In this document: one piece after another, positions 1-10,927 of the stretch | How the letters are laid out: every line of letters begins with the position of its first letter | How positions within the stretch are numbered: position 1 is the stretch's first letter | Origin: Diphasiastrum complanatum | Lineage: Eukaryota > Streptophyta > Lycopodiopsida > Lycopodiales > Lycopodiaceae | NCBI GenBank assembly: GCA_029204225.1 | Contig: CM055114.1 | Coordinates: 14,963,371-15,027,370, forward strand | DNA length: 64,000 nucleotides | Reading direction: 5' to 3' | The notes under the pieces: generated by a model | The model's input: only the letters and a program-made list of their open reading frames with translations | What the model was told of the DNA's origin: nothing | Databases searched by the model: none | Made by a program: the position numbers and the translations under genes

Positions 1-1
1 T

Positions 2-1110
2 AAATGGATTTTCAAAGTCAAGTATAAGGCAGACGGAAGCATCGACAAAAGAAAAGCCCGACTTGTCGCCAGAGGATTGTCTCAGGACAACATCGATTAC
101 ACTGAGACCTTCAGTTCAGTAGTCAAACATTCTTCTATTCGACTTTTGTTATCATTTGCTGCTGCAGTAAATTTGGAAATACATCAAATGGATGTATAGA
201 CAACATATCTCAATGGAGTTATCAAAGAAGACACTTACATGGTGCAACTCGAAGGTTATATTATCGAAGGTAAACACAATCATGTGTGTAAACTCCATAA
301 GGCACTTTATGGCTTGAAGCAATCTACTCGAGCATGATTTCAAAGGATCAATACTTTCCTTATTGATCACGGCTATACACCAAGCTCTTCAGATTCTAAT
401 ATTTACTTCAAGACAGTGTAGTAGTCTTTTATCATAATCACTTTGTATGTGGATGACACATTGCTCTTCGACAATAGTATCTATCTGATGAGGAACAGAT
501 GCAAGAGTATCCTTATAGTTCGATAATAAGATCTCTTATGTACACAATGATCTGTACCAGGCCAGACATAGGTTTTGGAATCAGTTTCTTAAGTCAGTTT
601 ATGAGTAACCTTGGTATAACACATTGGAAGGCTCTTATCAGAGTAAGGAGATATCTTCGAGCTACTATGGATTTTTGCATTTGTTATGGAATAGTCGACA
701 ACGACAAACTCAATTTACTCAGTGGTTACACAGATGCAAGTTGGGCAGGAGATGTAGACACTCGAAAATCTACTTCTGGTTTCACATTCTTCCTCAACAA
801 TGTTCCTATTTCCTAGAACAGTCGTAAGCAATCTTCGATAGCTTTATCTTCTACAAAATCAAAGTATATCGTAGCCTCACAAGCGACTAAGGAAGCAGTT
901 TGGTTGAGAAACTTACTTTCATATATGAATCAATATGCTCCGACATTATTATTTTGTGATAATCAAGGTGTTATTGCCTTATTAGCCAACCCTAGATTTC
1001 ATTCTAGGAGTAAGCACATTGAACTCAAGTATCACTATGTGTACAACATCTCAAAAGGTATTCTTCCTTCTATAGCAAGATTAGGAAGACTATTATAAAG
1101 ATATTTTGCA
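2..1110 (+). pseudogene. Ty1/copia RT-RNase H remnant (3' part of pol)
   Basis: This is the 3' part of a copia polyprotein, which copies element RNA into DNA and removes the template RNA. Reading begins at KWIFKVKYKADGS and passes KARLVARG, HQMDV, LHKALYGLKQ and the catalytic YVDDTLLF box (about 447-470). It continues through IRSLMYTMICTRPDI, WAGDVDTRKSTSGF and the RNase H end LLFCDNQGVIAL, RSKHIELKYHYV. Stops interrupt it near 198, 336, 419 and 814. The stretch between the YVDD box and YPYSSIIRS (about 470-505) is shortened, so a piece of RT is missing. The start lies outside the window. A polypurine tract and LTR follow directly. Family assignment is firm; the copy cannot encode an enzyme. 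Confidence 0.9.
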
Positions 1111-1177
1111 CATGCAACTGCTTCTCCCCAAAATTCTTTAGAGAACTAAATTTAAAGGCCAAGGCATTTATGGATTT

Positions 1178-1900
1178 AGATTAAGGGGGAGGGTTGGTGG
1201 CAACTCTAATCCACTAATCGACATTTTAATCTTCGTCCAACTTTTATTCAGACCTGCAAATTTCTTTGTGTTTTTACACAGTTTGCATAGCTACTCGAAA
1301 ATTGCTCACAGTGTCACCATTTTTGGGATTGTCGTCTTTCGGGATTTTTCTCTCACTTTGGCTTTTTTTTGCAAAATGCTAGATACCTTAAAAGTTAAGG
1401 AAATGACTTTGTGAAGGCCTTCACATTTTTTGCATTTTTGGCATGTTGTCAATTTACGTTCATTTCTGCAGAGTTACAATTTATGTTTAAATATGTAGAC
1501 AGACTGTTTACGACCAAAGCCACCGACTTGCATTAATCCGTCAACAAGTAATTTATGAGAAGTCCTAACTGGATGGATGCCAACACATTACAACCAACTG
1601 GATGACGCTTTTGATGACCTAATTGCTTAGTATAAATAACTGTTCATATTCCTACAATTTTAAGTTTTTGATCAATAGATCAACAAGTATTGAATATTTA
1701 GCCCTCTCTCTCTCTCAAGCCTATGAGCTTGAACACTCCTGAGCATTCTAGCTCACTTCTTAGAGTTGTTTAGAGATTGCTATTGCACCTACTGCTTATC
1801 AGCATTCGTTTAATTCGGACTTTCATTTTTAGTCGCTCAGAGATAGCTTAGAGTACGCGGCTTCGATCCGCAACTTATTGTACTCATTTACTTCTATTTT
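1178..1900 (+). repeat. Polypurine tract and 3' LTR of the first copia element (approximate end)
   Basis: The purine run attaagggggaggg at 1181-1194 sits just behind the RNase H remnant, where a copia element primes plus-strand synthesis. The LTR should start at about 1195 (TTGGTGGCAACTC). A TATA-like TATAAATA occurs near 1631, consistent with the U3/R boundary. The right edge was not fixed because no second copy or target duplication was found; about 1900 is an estimate. Sequence from 1900 to 2240 shows nothing recognisable. Confidence 0.6.
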
Positions 1901-2239
1901 GCTTTCATATGGAATCAATACTATCTTTTATTGCGTTCAGGTTCATCTCAGAATGTATGCATTTCTGTAGTTCTTCACGACTGATTATTTCACTAAAAAT
2001 TCAATGCATTATTGTTTGGCTAATACGTAATCATTGTAGTACTGATGATTTCAAAGTTAATTACTATAAGATTGAACGTGATTTCTATCACTATTGTTTT
2101 TGCTCAAAATTGATAGGCGTAGTCATGCATGAAGAAAGAGGAAGATAGTCTAGTCCACTGCGCACGATAAGTTTTCTTTCTTGTCGTTCGAATTCTTTTT
2201 TTGAATCTTCTTTGATCTATCTTTCACATACCTCTTTCC

Positions 2240-3735
2240 AACAGTAGGATCTATAAATGCTATGGTTGTGGCGAAGGTCACAGAATTGCTGAATGTCCTT
2301 ATAAGAGATAGTATAAAGCCTCTTGCAGAGAATGCAGATATGGGCATTGCTACAAGAACTACCCAGTTAAACCTGGAACTAGTGCACCCTTGAATTTAAT
2401 CACAGTTCAACCAACAACACTTCCAGGAAGGACGCCACAAGAAAAGTAAAACCCCCATGTTCCAGTGCTAGCAGTTACACGAGCTCAAAAACTGAAGGGA
2501 GTGGCCCCATCACCACCTCCATCAGAATCAATGGCCGACGACCAACCCTCAGCTATAGGACCATATCCAAATGTGAGGAGGGAAGAAAGGATATACCATA
2601 AGGTCCACCATTGGGTACAGAAAGCACAAGAAGAGAAAGCTGCACAAGCACGAGAAGATCCTGTAGAACCTCAACCTACGAAAGAACCAGCACCACCAAG
2701 GGCCTGCCCAATGTGAATCGATCAAAACGATTGCTTGCATCATCACAAACCACCGTTCCATATGGAAGTGCCAGAGGTACCACAAACATGTGTGCTCACG
2801 AGCTTATTGTCTAGCCACGTAAACTTATGTCTCGGTGAGTTACTGCAGATTGCACCTCAAGCCAAGAGCATCCTAGTTGAATGGGCCAAAGCAGAACCAG
2901 AATTAGTAGTGGAAGAGCCCTTATACTGTGCGGGCTACAAAGGAACGAGCAACGTCCTCCATATCGGGGCAGTGTGGGAGAGTGAAGAGCACAACATCAT
3001 CCTCCCAATCCACCACAAGAGGTTTGAGGACGAAGCAGTAGTGGTGGATGGGGGATCGGGTGTAAATTTGATCTCCACTACCTTGTATCAGAAATGGGGT
3101 CTGCAAGGATTGAAACCAACAAAATTTGTCATCAAGTTAGCAGATCAATCTTGTCCAAAACCCAAAGGTGTAGTTGACGAAATCCCAGTAAAAATAGCAG
3201 GAATGTAGTTTGTAATCACTTTTGTGGTGATGGACATACCAGAATCCCCTTCTGCATATCGCATTTTACAATGGGGAGACCTTGGCTGACGATCACGCAA
3301 GTGGTTCACAACTGGAAAATCGGAAAAATTATCTTAAAAATAGAGAGCAGGCTAAAGGTTGATCCAACCACATGGGCAGTGAAACCAATTACATCGAAAA
3401 CTGATGACGGGTCGTCTACCACTGATTACACAATTGATCGCCCAAGGCAAGCCAAGGGTGGTCATTACGACTCTGAAATGGATATCGTGAGATGGACAGA
3501 CGCATTGGCAACCATTGACTGTATGGCTAGGCATGCTTGTCAACCGGATTTAGATCTAGAACCCAGCACATCTTCACCCAAGTGCTATACCATGGACACA
3601 CTGATCACTTTTGGGGTGAATATGATCAATGTAGCATGGCTATCAGCGGAAGCTATTGAGAATTCTGTGGACGATGATTTAGTCCCTCGCCAACATGCTT
3701 TTACTTACAACAACGAAACTGAGCTGATTGATTAG
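2240..3735 (+). pseudogene. Ty3/gypsy gag zinc knuckles and aspartic protease, degenerate
   Basis: Near 2251-2370 the frame reads KCYGCGEGHRIAECPYKR, a CCHC zinc knuckle that binds element RNA, followed after a stop by a second damaged knuckle (CRECRYGHCYKNYP, last Cys replaced by Tyr). A linker with basic and proline-rich stretches follows (2465-2716). The retropepsin-type protease is at 2735-3330: VVVDGGSGVNLIS carries the active-site DGGSG form seen in many plant gypsy elements, then KLADQ, and the conserved GRPWLTITQ after a frameshift near 3268. An extra stop lies at about 3206. The frame runs to LID-stop at 3735, where an unrelated copia fragment begins. RT and RNase H are absent. Confidence 0.85.
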
Positions 3736-4095
3736 TAGGTCCTGCAACATATGGACCCAGATTGATATGGAGTGGGGAAAGTACCAGCTCACTATCTTCA
3801 ATCTTCTCTCCAGTGGAAGCTAACTCCCTATTGAGAGACTTGATTCTTAACACATAAACCTGTGCACTCTCATCACTTCTCTTCATGCTTTGCAGAATCT
3901 GATTCCTAAGCATAAGAACCCTTGAAGTGTTGCTAGACTCATAGATTGATTTTAGAGATTCCCAAGCCTCTTTAGCACTGGTACAAGTTGATACTTCTCT
4001 CAATAAATCATTGCTTACATTCATCTTCACACAATGAAGTGCAAGCTTAGATCTTCTTTTGTATTTAGCTAACTCTTGTGCACCTAGAGGTTCAT
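3701..4095 (-). pseudogene. Copia gag (UBN2-type) fragment lying antisense inside the gypsy element
   Basis: On the minus strand 4030-3701 encodes VSNDLLREVSTCTSAKEAWESL followed by LMLRNQILQSMKRSDESA and VYVLRIKSLNRELASTGEKI. This is the typical helix-rich core of copia gag, the particle-forming protein. Upstream minus-strand sequence to about 4095 (RRSKLALHC-like) is still gag-like. It lies exactly where the gypsy RT and RNase H should be, between protease (ends about 3735) and integrase (resumes about 4120), in opposite orientation. A closely related fragment is at 60485-60600. No LTR flanks it, so it is a captured fragment rather than a complete insertion. Confidence 0.8.
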
Positions 4096-4119
4096 CTTTC
4101 TCATCAATATAGTTGAATA

Positions 4120-5335
4120 TTTAATGCATGGCCAACCGAATAAATCTCTATCCAAGGCGGAACAACGAAAACTGATTCTAAAAGTGAGACCTTATCAGCA
4201 GACCTTATCGAGCAATTATATTGAAGAGGAGCAAGTAGTATTATTCGAAGATGTATTCTTCCACACGAGGCCACCCAGATTATTTCAATTTCGCATGAAG
4301 GCATGGGTGGTGGTCATTTTGCATTTGACATTACAGGTTGGAAGATTCTACAATCAGGATGCTGGTGGCCAAGATACATAAGGATACAGATGAATACTTG
4401 AAGAAGTGCGATGTGTGCCAGAGATCTAGAGACCAACAAGGTTGAACTATGATTTTTAACACCCGGTTCTAGCTCAAGCACCATTCGAAAAATGGGGACT
4501 GGACTTTATCAGTCCAATTCATCTTGCTGCAATAAGTTCACAAGTCCTATATATTATTGTGGCTACGGATTGATGTCACCAAGTGGGTAGAAGCCAAGGC
4601 AGTGCGAACAACTGACGCTCAGGCAACGACCAAGTTCTTGTATGAAAATATCATTGTACGCTTCGAATGCCTGGTGGAGATAGTCAATGGTCGCGGAAGC
4701 CATTTCATCAATGAGACCATTAAGGGATTGTTGGAGGAATTCTTTGTGAATCCATCGATTCAGCACACCTTATTACTCTCGCGGTGATGAGCAAGCCGAG
4801 TCATCCAATAAGATCTTATATAGCATGATCACAAAAACAGTTGAAGCTAACAAATCTGATAGGGAGCACAAGTACATGCTGCTCTATGGGCATTCAGAAT
4901 AGATTACAAGGGAAACACTGACCACACGCCATTTCAATTGGTTTATGGTCAAGATGTAGTAATGTTAGTGGAGTTTTTGGTACCTTCGTTAAGAATTGCC
5001 ACAATGCAATGTCTTGATGAATCCAAATCTCTGCAATTACACAATGAAGCACTACATAAACTTTGTGAGATGCGCTTACTAGCGGTGCATGCATTGGCAA
5101 CTGAGAAGGAGCGATGCAAGGCATGGCATGATCGCCGACTGCACAAGAAATATCTTCGATCACGAGATCTAGTCTTCATTTATAAAACTAAGACGATCAA
5201 GAAAAAGTTGAAGTTCACAGGTGAAGGCCCATTTCGAGTAAAAGAGATCCTCAGCCATGGAGCCGCGAAACTTGAACAGTTAGATGGGACACCATTCGAT
5301 ACTCCCATCAATGGTAGCTGACTTCACAAGTACTA
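4120..5335 (+). pseudogene. Ty3/gypsy integrase, degenerate
   Basis: The integrase that would insert element DNA is readable across several frames. The zinc-binding part at about 4290-4440 reads HEGMGGGHFAFDITGWKIL, then KKCDVCQRS, giving the HHCC pattern. The catalytic core follows: APFEKWGLDFISPI (first Asp, about 4480-4515), KWVEAKAVRTTDAQ, then VNGRGSHFINETI where the second catalytic Asp (normally in SDRGSHF) is lost, and RGDEQAESSNK with the Glu (about 4785-4815, other frame). DHTPFQLVYGQD and VPSLRIAT follow, then a C-terminal GEGPFRVKEIL. No chromodomain is visible. TPFQLVYG and the closing motifs suggest a Tat-like rather than chromovirus lineage, a tentative placement. Confidence 0.85.
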
Positions 5336-5379
5336 ACCACCTCAGTGGACAGGTTAGGATGAGGATGACAATTAACACA

Positions 5380-5560
5380 TTCAAAAGTCAGATCTAGTCT
5401 TATTAGAAGTCATCCCAGCCAGATCTAGAGGAGATCTAGTCAGATCAAACGGAATCCATCAAAATTCAGCAAGATCAGGCAAGATCAGGACAGATCAACG
5501 GAGATCCGACAAGATCCAAGTGGGATCCAGATCCAGATAGGATCCAAAGAATAGCAGATC
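5380..5560. repeat. Irregular AGATC/GATCC-rich array behind the gypsy integrase
   Basis: Between 5385 and 5545 the motif (c)agatc(c/t)a recurs more than a dozen times at irregular 8-20 base spacing. It is purine-rich on the plus strand. It may be the untranslated 3' region of the gypsy element. No unit of fixed length is visible. The stretch from 5560 to 6390 that follows shows only short frames without recognisable domains; it could hold the element's 3' LTR, but no second copy is present for comparison. Confidence 0.55.
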
Positions 5561-6393
5561 ATCAGATTAACAATAATCAGTTTTTAATTGCAATCAAAGA
5601 CGACGATCTAGAGAAAAAATAATAAATTAGATGTAAAAATCACTTAAACTGATGGATCAACTACCAATTCTCCATCATAATTCTTGGGGAACTCTCCATA
5701 GTTGGATCTGACCTAAATGCAATGGTATACCAGTCTGTAAAAGCAATGGGTCAAAGAATCTCAATATCTCACCAACTTTTTCCATGATTTTTCAAGATCC
5801 CTTGGAAACTAACTCTTGAGACTATGCTAGTCAGTACATTTGAACCAAATACATCTATAAAAATCTATACGAGAGTTATTGACGAAAAAATCATCAAATT
5901 TGAGAGTCTGCGAGGTTTTAGAGAACCAGAAACTAAGGAACCTTCACAGGGCATCAAGATTTGCAAATCAACCTTCACAAAGAGCATAAATAAAATCAGA
6001 GTAGTGAAATTAGCCTGTCTACATGGTCTGATCTTGAAAATCCAACATCTGGAGCAAGTTGTGCAAGAGTTCACCTTTTGCAAGGGTTGAACCTTTGCAG
6101 AACCTTTGCAGGACAGTCAAATCACCTTCTAAACCTTCGTAGAGTTCACTGAGGTCTTACAATATTGTGACAAAGGTCCCTGCAAAATTTTGGTTGGAAT
6201 TGAGCTAGAAAAAGTGCAATTCTCCTAATACGTGCTCTTATTTCCGCTATTTTCACTTTCGTTCTCATGGTTTATACCTTTTCTCAGTTTTTTAAGTCTT
6301 TAACCTATTTTTGTCACTTTTTTCTCTTTTTTGAGAGTCTTTTCACCCTTTTTGCATCTCTGTCGCTAATGCACTTTACCGACCATCGAACAC

Positions 6394-8370
6394 ATGGCTT
6401 CTTCTTTCTCTACTAATGATATTGGTGCCAAGAAGATTATCCAACGGGAGATATGTACTACCACCCAGATCTGGGCCCTACCATCTACCTCCTTGGCTAA
6501 ACCTTGGCTTCAGGCTGCTGGCCCCCTTCTCGAAGCAATGGGCTTTTTCTCGGCGCTCTTCTTTGCTGACATTAGCATGGATCTAGCTCTCTATGCTTAC
6601 CCACGTGGGATGCGTTGAAGTGTTTCCACATCCTCTACCAGGGTAGCACATACAAGGTATGCGTTAACACTAACTCTATGGTCACCATCAACATTGTGTC
6701 CGGTGATTGCCAGCCCATCAAAATCTAAAAACCTCATCAAATCTTACGTAACGGCCACTACTCTTGAACTCCCGATCAAAACTAACAACGGTTATTTGAT
6801 AGAGGCTATCAATGACCCCACAATCCAAGCCGCTGCTTACCTATTGAACAACAATTTGGCTGTGTCAACTTTTTGCAAGGACTGAATTTAGTCCATGCTC
6901 TTGAGCCAAATCGTGAAATCCTTTGTAGAATTCCCGAGCTCCTCGATTGTGCCATATGACTGGCATAACTTCTACACGAGCTATCCATCGCCATCAAGCC
7001 TAACATGAGTGAGCGCATCGCCGGCAACCCCCTACTTTCCTGTGCACTTCTTGAAAAGAAAATTCATGGGTTTTTACCGTTCCACCGTCTTATCTGCCAC
7101 TGTTCCACATACTAACCTGTATCCACCTTCTATTGCATCCACCTCCCAACATCCAGCAATTACTGACACAACGGCCAGCAAACGCATGCGTGCTGCTGCC
7201 TCCTCTTCGTCTAGCCCTCCTGCCACCTAACAACGCATAGCTCTCACACAGCTTGAATCCACGTCTTCTGCTTCTGCTTCTATTCCACCACTTTTTGTCA
7301 CCACCACTTTTGCTTTTATCGCTTCGATTCCTCCATCTTCATCCACTATTCTCGTATCCTCCATCACCATCGTTTCTTCCATCCTAGCTCCCATCTCCAT
7401 TCCATTCACTCAGTTCAACCCTGATGAGTCCCAAATCTCTCCCAACACCCTCCAATGAATGAGTATTTTTGACAACACGTCCCCCACTCACGCTTCCATT
7501 CTCAACACCACCCTCCATTTTCCTTCCATCCCTCTTGTTCCATCCTTCGAGCAATCCATCCTCACACACTGCCACTCCTCTCACACCACCTACACAGGCT
7601 GTCGAGGGCGATAAACCACTGTCCGATGAAGCATTTGTTCAAACCACATATGTCAAATCCCCTCAGTGCTCTGATCCCATAGTCGGAGGACATGGCCAAG
7701 CAAGAAGAGCTCGTTGAAGATGATGATGCTATAGATGTACAGATAATTCCACCACCGCAGCAGCATGCACAAGACAACCACCACCACCGACTGTGCCAAT
7801 AGCACGGACCTTCATTTAGCATACCAATTCTTGGGCACCTTTGTCTAGGATGCAATTGCCACCAGAACAATATTGGACGATCAGATGGTGAAACTGGCTA
7901 TGGACAACACGAAGCTGTGAGTGGAACTCACGAAGCTCCAACAAGACTTGCAAATAGCCAGTCAACATGAGCAAGCATAGAAAGAGGAGGTCTGTCGATT
8001 CAAACAACATGAAGATAGCCTCCAGACCTACATCACGGGCCTATCTAAGACAGCCACGGACGCCTCAGCCAAGGTTCAAGAGCTCCAACAAGAAGCAGCA
8101 CAAAGGCTAGTCCCCTCCAGGCACAATTGCAGATTTATGAAATAGAAAACACACGCTTGGGTGCAAGCGCTCCAAGCAGAGAAGGCCGCATGGTTAGCCC
8201 AACCAATACCTGCGGATAGGCCACTCACCCAAGCAAAAATGGAACTATATAGGCAGCAAGTGTAGATCTATGCTCGAACTATGAACAACTACCAGGATGA
8301 GTTCGATAGATATTGCGCAAGTGAGCTAGTCAAAGAGTGCACTCAAGACGTGACAAAATCTCATGGCAAA
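6394..8370 (+). pseudogene. Long decayed frame of unknown type: globular start, Ser/Thr/Pro linker, coiled coil
   Basis: A frame starting MASSFSTNDIGAKKII at 6394 can be followed, with several frameshifts and stops, for almost 2 kb. The first part (to about 6885) has ordinary amino-acid mix (YLIEAINDPTIQAAAYLLNNN). From 7009 to about 7600 it is extremely rich in Ser, Thr and Pro. From about 7870 to 8380 it turns into a heptad-like, Gln/Glu/Lys-rich stretch (MVKLAMDNTKL, ELTKLQQDLQIASQHEQ, AKVQELQQEAAQR) that looks like a coiled coil. No known domain was recognised. It lies behind the gypsy integrase in the same orientation, so it may be an extra ORF of that element or of another retroelement. 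It does not encode an intact protein. Confidence 0.45.
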
Positions 8371-8373
8371 GAA

Positions 8374-8531
8374 TGATGGGGCAAGGGAGATAGGAAGAAC
8401 GTGAACGGAGAAGAGAGCAAGAATATTGCGAAACAGCTCTCCCATTTTAATCAGTTGCTAAATGCAAAACAGTTTGATAGACTGCTTATGCTAAATGTAA
8501 TCACAGCTTTAAGTGTTCTAATTTTCCAACA
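8374..8531 (-). repeat. Short (158 bp) copia LTR, solo
   Basis: Read on the minus strand this piece starts TGTTGGAAAATTAG and ends CTTGCCCCATCA, that is TG...CA. Its last about 115 bases match the sequence directly upstream of the copia primer-binding site at 16722-16837 (shared GCATTTAGCA, CGGGAGAG-like and CTATCTCCCTTGCCCC blocks). That identifies it as the LTR of the 16.7-kb family. The flanking five bases (aagaa and ggatc) do not match, so no target duplication is visible. Confidence 0.7.
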
Positions 8532-8816
8532 GGATCTTAATAATTGATTCATACTTTCAAAAACAAAAGTACAGTTCACCGAAGAGATTAGAGATGATTT
8601 GTGTGTGGTACTACTGAATCAAATTCAATGTGAAGTATAGTTCTGAAATAAATGGAAGAGCAGTATGATATCGCGAGTTCCTCAGGCATCAAAGACAGCC
8701 ATCGTCTGATCAGAAACTGAGGAGTCATAGACGTCCGTGTTTTGATCAAAGTGAGTAAACAAGCGTGATCAAACAACGATGAAAGTGCATTCAATCACAA
8801 CAAGCATTCATCTGCA

Positions 8817-9729
8817 TTGTACACATATAAGAATGTGTTGCTACTATATTACACTGAAGCACAATACAAATAGCAATTACAACCAGATTGATGGCATAAT
8901 TGGGAGGCTCAAATAATGCATCTCATAGACGGAGCAACCAACAATTTGTGCTTGGATGATCTATTTGTAGATTCCATCAGTGTATTAATTACATTGAATG
9001 CTTGTCACCTAATTAGGAAAGCCATTGTACTTGGAAGTATATGGCTTTTGTGACAAATGTATATGTATATATGGTCAATAAATTTGACACAGACAAGGAT
9101 GTTGCTAGATCATTCCTCATTTATTTTTGACGACCTTCGGGATTTTTCTCTCTCTTCGCATTTTTTGCAAGAAGCCAAAGGTGCCCTTAATAAGGCGAGG
9201 ATGTCTTGAGAACAATTTAACTCATGAAAGTAGATGACCTTCGAGAATTTTCTCTCTCTTCGTATTTTTTGGAAAAATGCAAAGGCGAAGTTGTTGAAAA
9301 CAATGAGACTTTTGAGTTGCACAAGTTAAAGTTTTGAACTATCTCGGGAATGCAAAAAAGCCAAAGCTGTTGAAAACATAGGGCATTTCTGCTGACTGTC
9401 GAAAAAGTAATGTATTTTTGTAGACTTGTTCTAAATGTTAATTTCGTGGAAGTTGTTGAAAATGGCCAAGTCTTTAATGACTTCAAGTTATTGAGTTTGA
9501 TGATAGGATTGGTTACCCTTTGCTAGAGATCAGCCGGAAGCCCATTGTAGACGTTCTTCACATAAATTGGCTATCTAAGTTTGTGATTCATGTTGGTATC
9601 AGATGAGCAGACGTAGAACCAAAGTTGGTTTTACTTGACCCTAGATCAATGATCAAAATATGTAGGAAAAATCATGAAATAGAAATTAGTCATTCAACAA
9701 GGAGACAACTGTGGGCTAAATTTCCAACA
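8817..9729 (-). repeat. 3' LTR of minus-strand copia element (about 0.9 kb)
   Basis: On the minus strand the LTR begins TGTTGGAAATTTAGCCC at 9729, directly after the polypurine tract CTTGGGGGGAC (9730-9740). It is alignable along its length with the plus-strand copy at 34578-35670, including GGTTCTACGTCTGCTCATCTG and the CTTCCAAGTACAA and CTAATTAGGTGAC blocks. The inner end near TGTGTACA (about 8817) is where the two copies stop matching. Bases 8532-8816 outside it hold no recognised gene. Confidence 0.8.
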
Positions 9730-10895
9730 GTCCCCCCAAGGTCACGGTTGGTGCCTTGGTATCTTTGTCAGGTTCAGCATGTTGAAGAACTTCTGATGCT
9801 TGATCTTGGGAAGCGCTTTGGTGAAGATGTCCGCGACCATTTCTGTTATGGAACAATATTGAAAGATCACTTTCCCTGAGAAAACTTTCTCCCGAATGAA
9901 ATAATACTGAATTTCTATGTGCTTAGATTTGCCATGAAATCTAGGATTCAGTGATAGTGGAATAAAGCTCATGTTGTCACACAGAATGGTGGCAGCATTA
10001 AACTGAGTGTGATGTAAGTAATAACCTGATCCATACAGCTTCTTTTGAAGCTTGGCATGCTACAATGTACTCTGTCTTTGTCAAAGAAAGCGCAACTGAT
10101 TTCTGCTTCCTTGAGCTCCATGAAATCGGTCCCCCTGCTAGATATAAACAGAACCCGGAGGTAGATTTTCTGGTAGAGACTGTTCCTCCCCAATCTGAAT
10201 CGGAATAGCCTCGCAGGACGAGTGGATCGATAGCATTTCCATCGTAACATAAGATGTGATCTAAACTTCCTTGAATATATCTCATCACTCTCTTTAATGC
10301 TTTCCAATGAGAGATCCTAGGATTAGACATGAATTGACTTAATGTGCTAACAGTGTATGCTAAATCTGGTCTAGTACACAGCATTGCATACATTAGAGAT
10401 CTGATTAGTGAATAATAAGGGTACTTTGCTAAGTCGAGTACTTCACTATCATTCTCAGCACAAGAAGGTTTAGTCAATACAATACTTGGATCCATTGGAA
10501 TATCAATTAGTTTGCAATCAGACATATGAAATTTTTCTAAAATGCCATTTAGATATGCCTGTTGGTTAAGATAGATCTTCTTCTGAAGTCTATTTCTAGT
10601 AATGTGAATTCCTAGCAAAGAATGGACAGCTCCTAAATCAGTCATGTCAAATTCCTTTAACTGATCACTCTTAGTAGTGTGCAGAAGAAAAGTGTCGTTA
10701 GACAAAATAAATGCATCATCTACGTAAAGAGCTATGTGAACTGAATTGGTGCCTATATGCTTTGAATAAACATTACAGTTAGCTGAATTATTTGCAAATC
10801 CCAACTGAATGAGATAAGAGTTGATTCTATCGAACCATGCTCTTGCGGCCTGTTTTAGACCGTAGATTGCTTTGTGTATCAATGTAACCCAAATA
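9730..10895 (-). pseudogene. Ty1/copia RT (3' half) and RNase H, frameshifted
   Basis: The frame on the minus strand starts abruptly at IHKAIYGLKQAARAWFDRI (10882) and includes the catalytic IALYVDDAFILS, DMTDLGAVHSLLGI, SLIRSLMYAMLCTRPDLA, GYSDSDWGGTVSTRKSTSGF and SWSSRKQKSVALS. A frameshift near 10000 moves the RNase H end (NPRFHGKSKHIEIQYYFIREK, MVADIFTKALPK) into another frame that reaches the polypurine tract. About 290 codons are uninterrupted, so decay is modest. The 5' half of RT, integrase and gag are missing: the element ends at about 10893, where the unrelated 10.9-15.6 kb block begins. Either that block was inserted here or the element was truncated. Confidence 0.9.
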
Positions 10896-10927
10896 AAGGG
10901 CCATTATTGATGATCTTTTTTGTAGTC

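Noticed and set aside
9998-10882. Functional reverse transcriptase gene
   Set aside because: The RT is truncated at its 5' side, RNase H is frameshifted, and no gag or integrase is attached.
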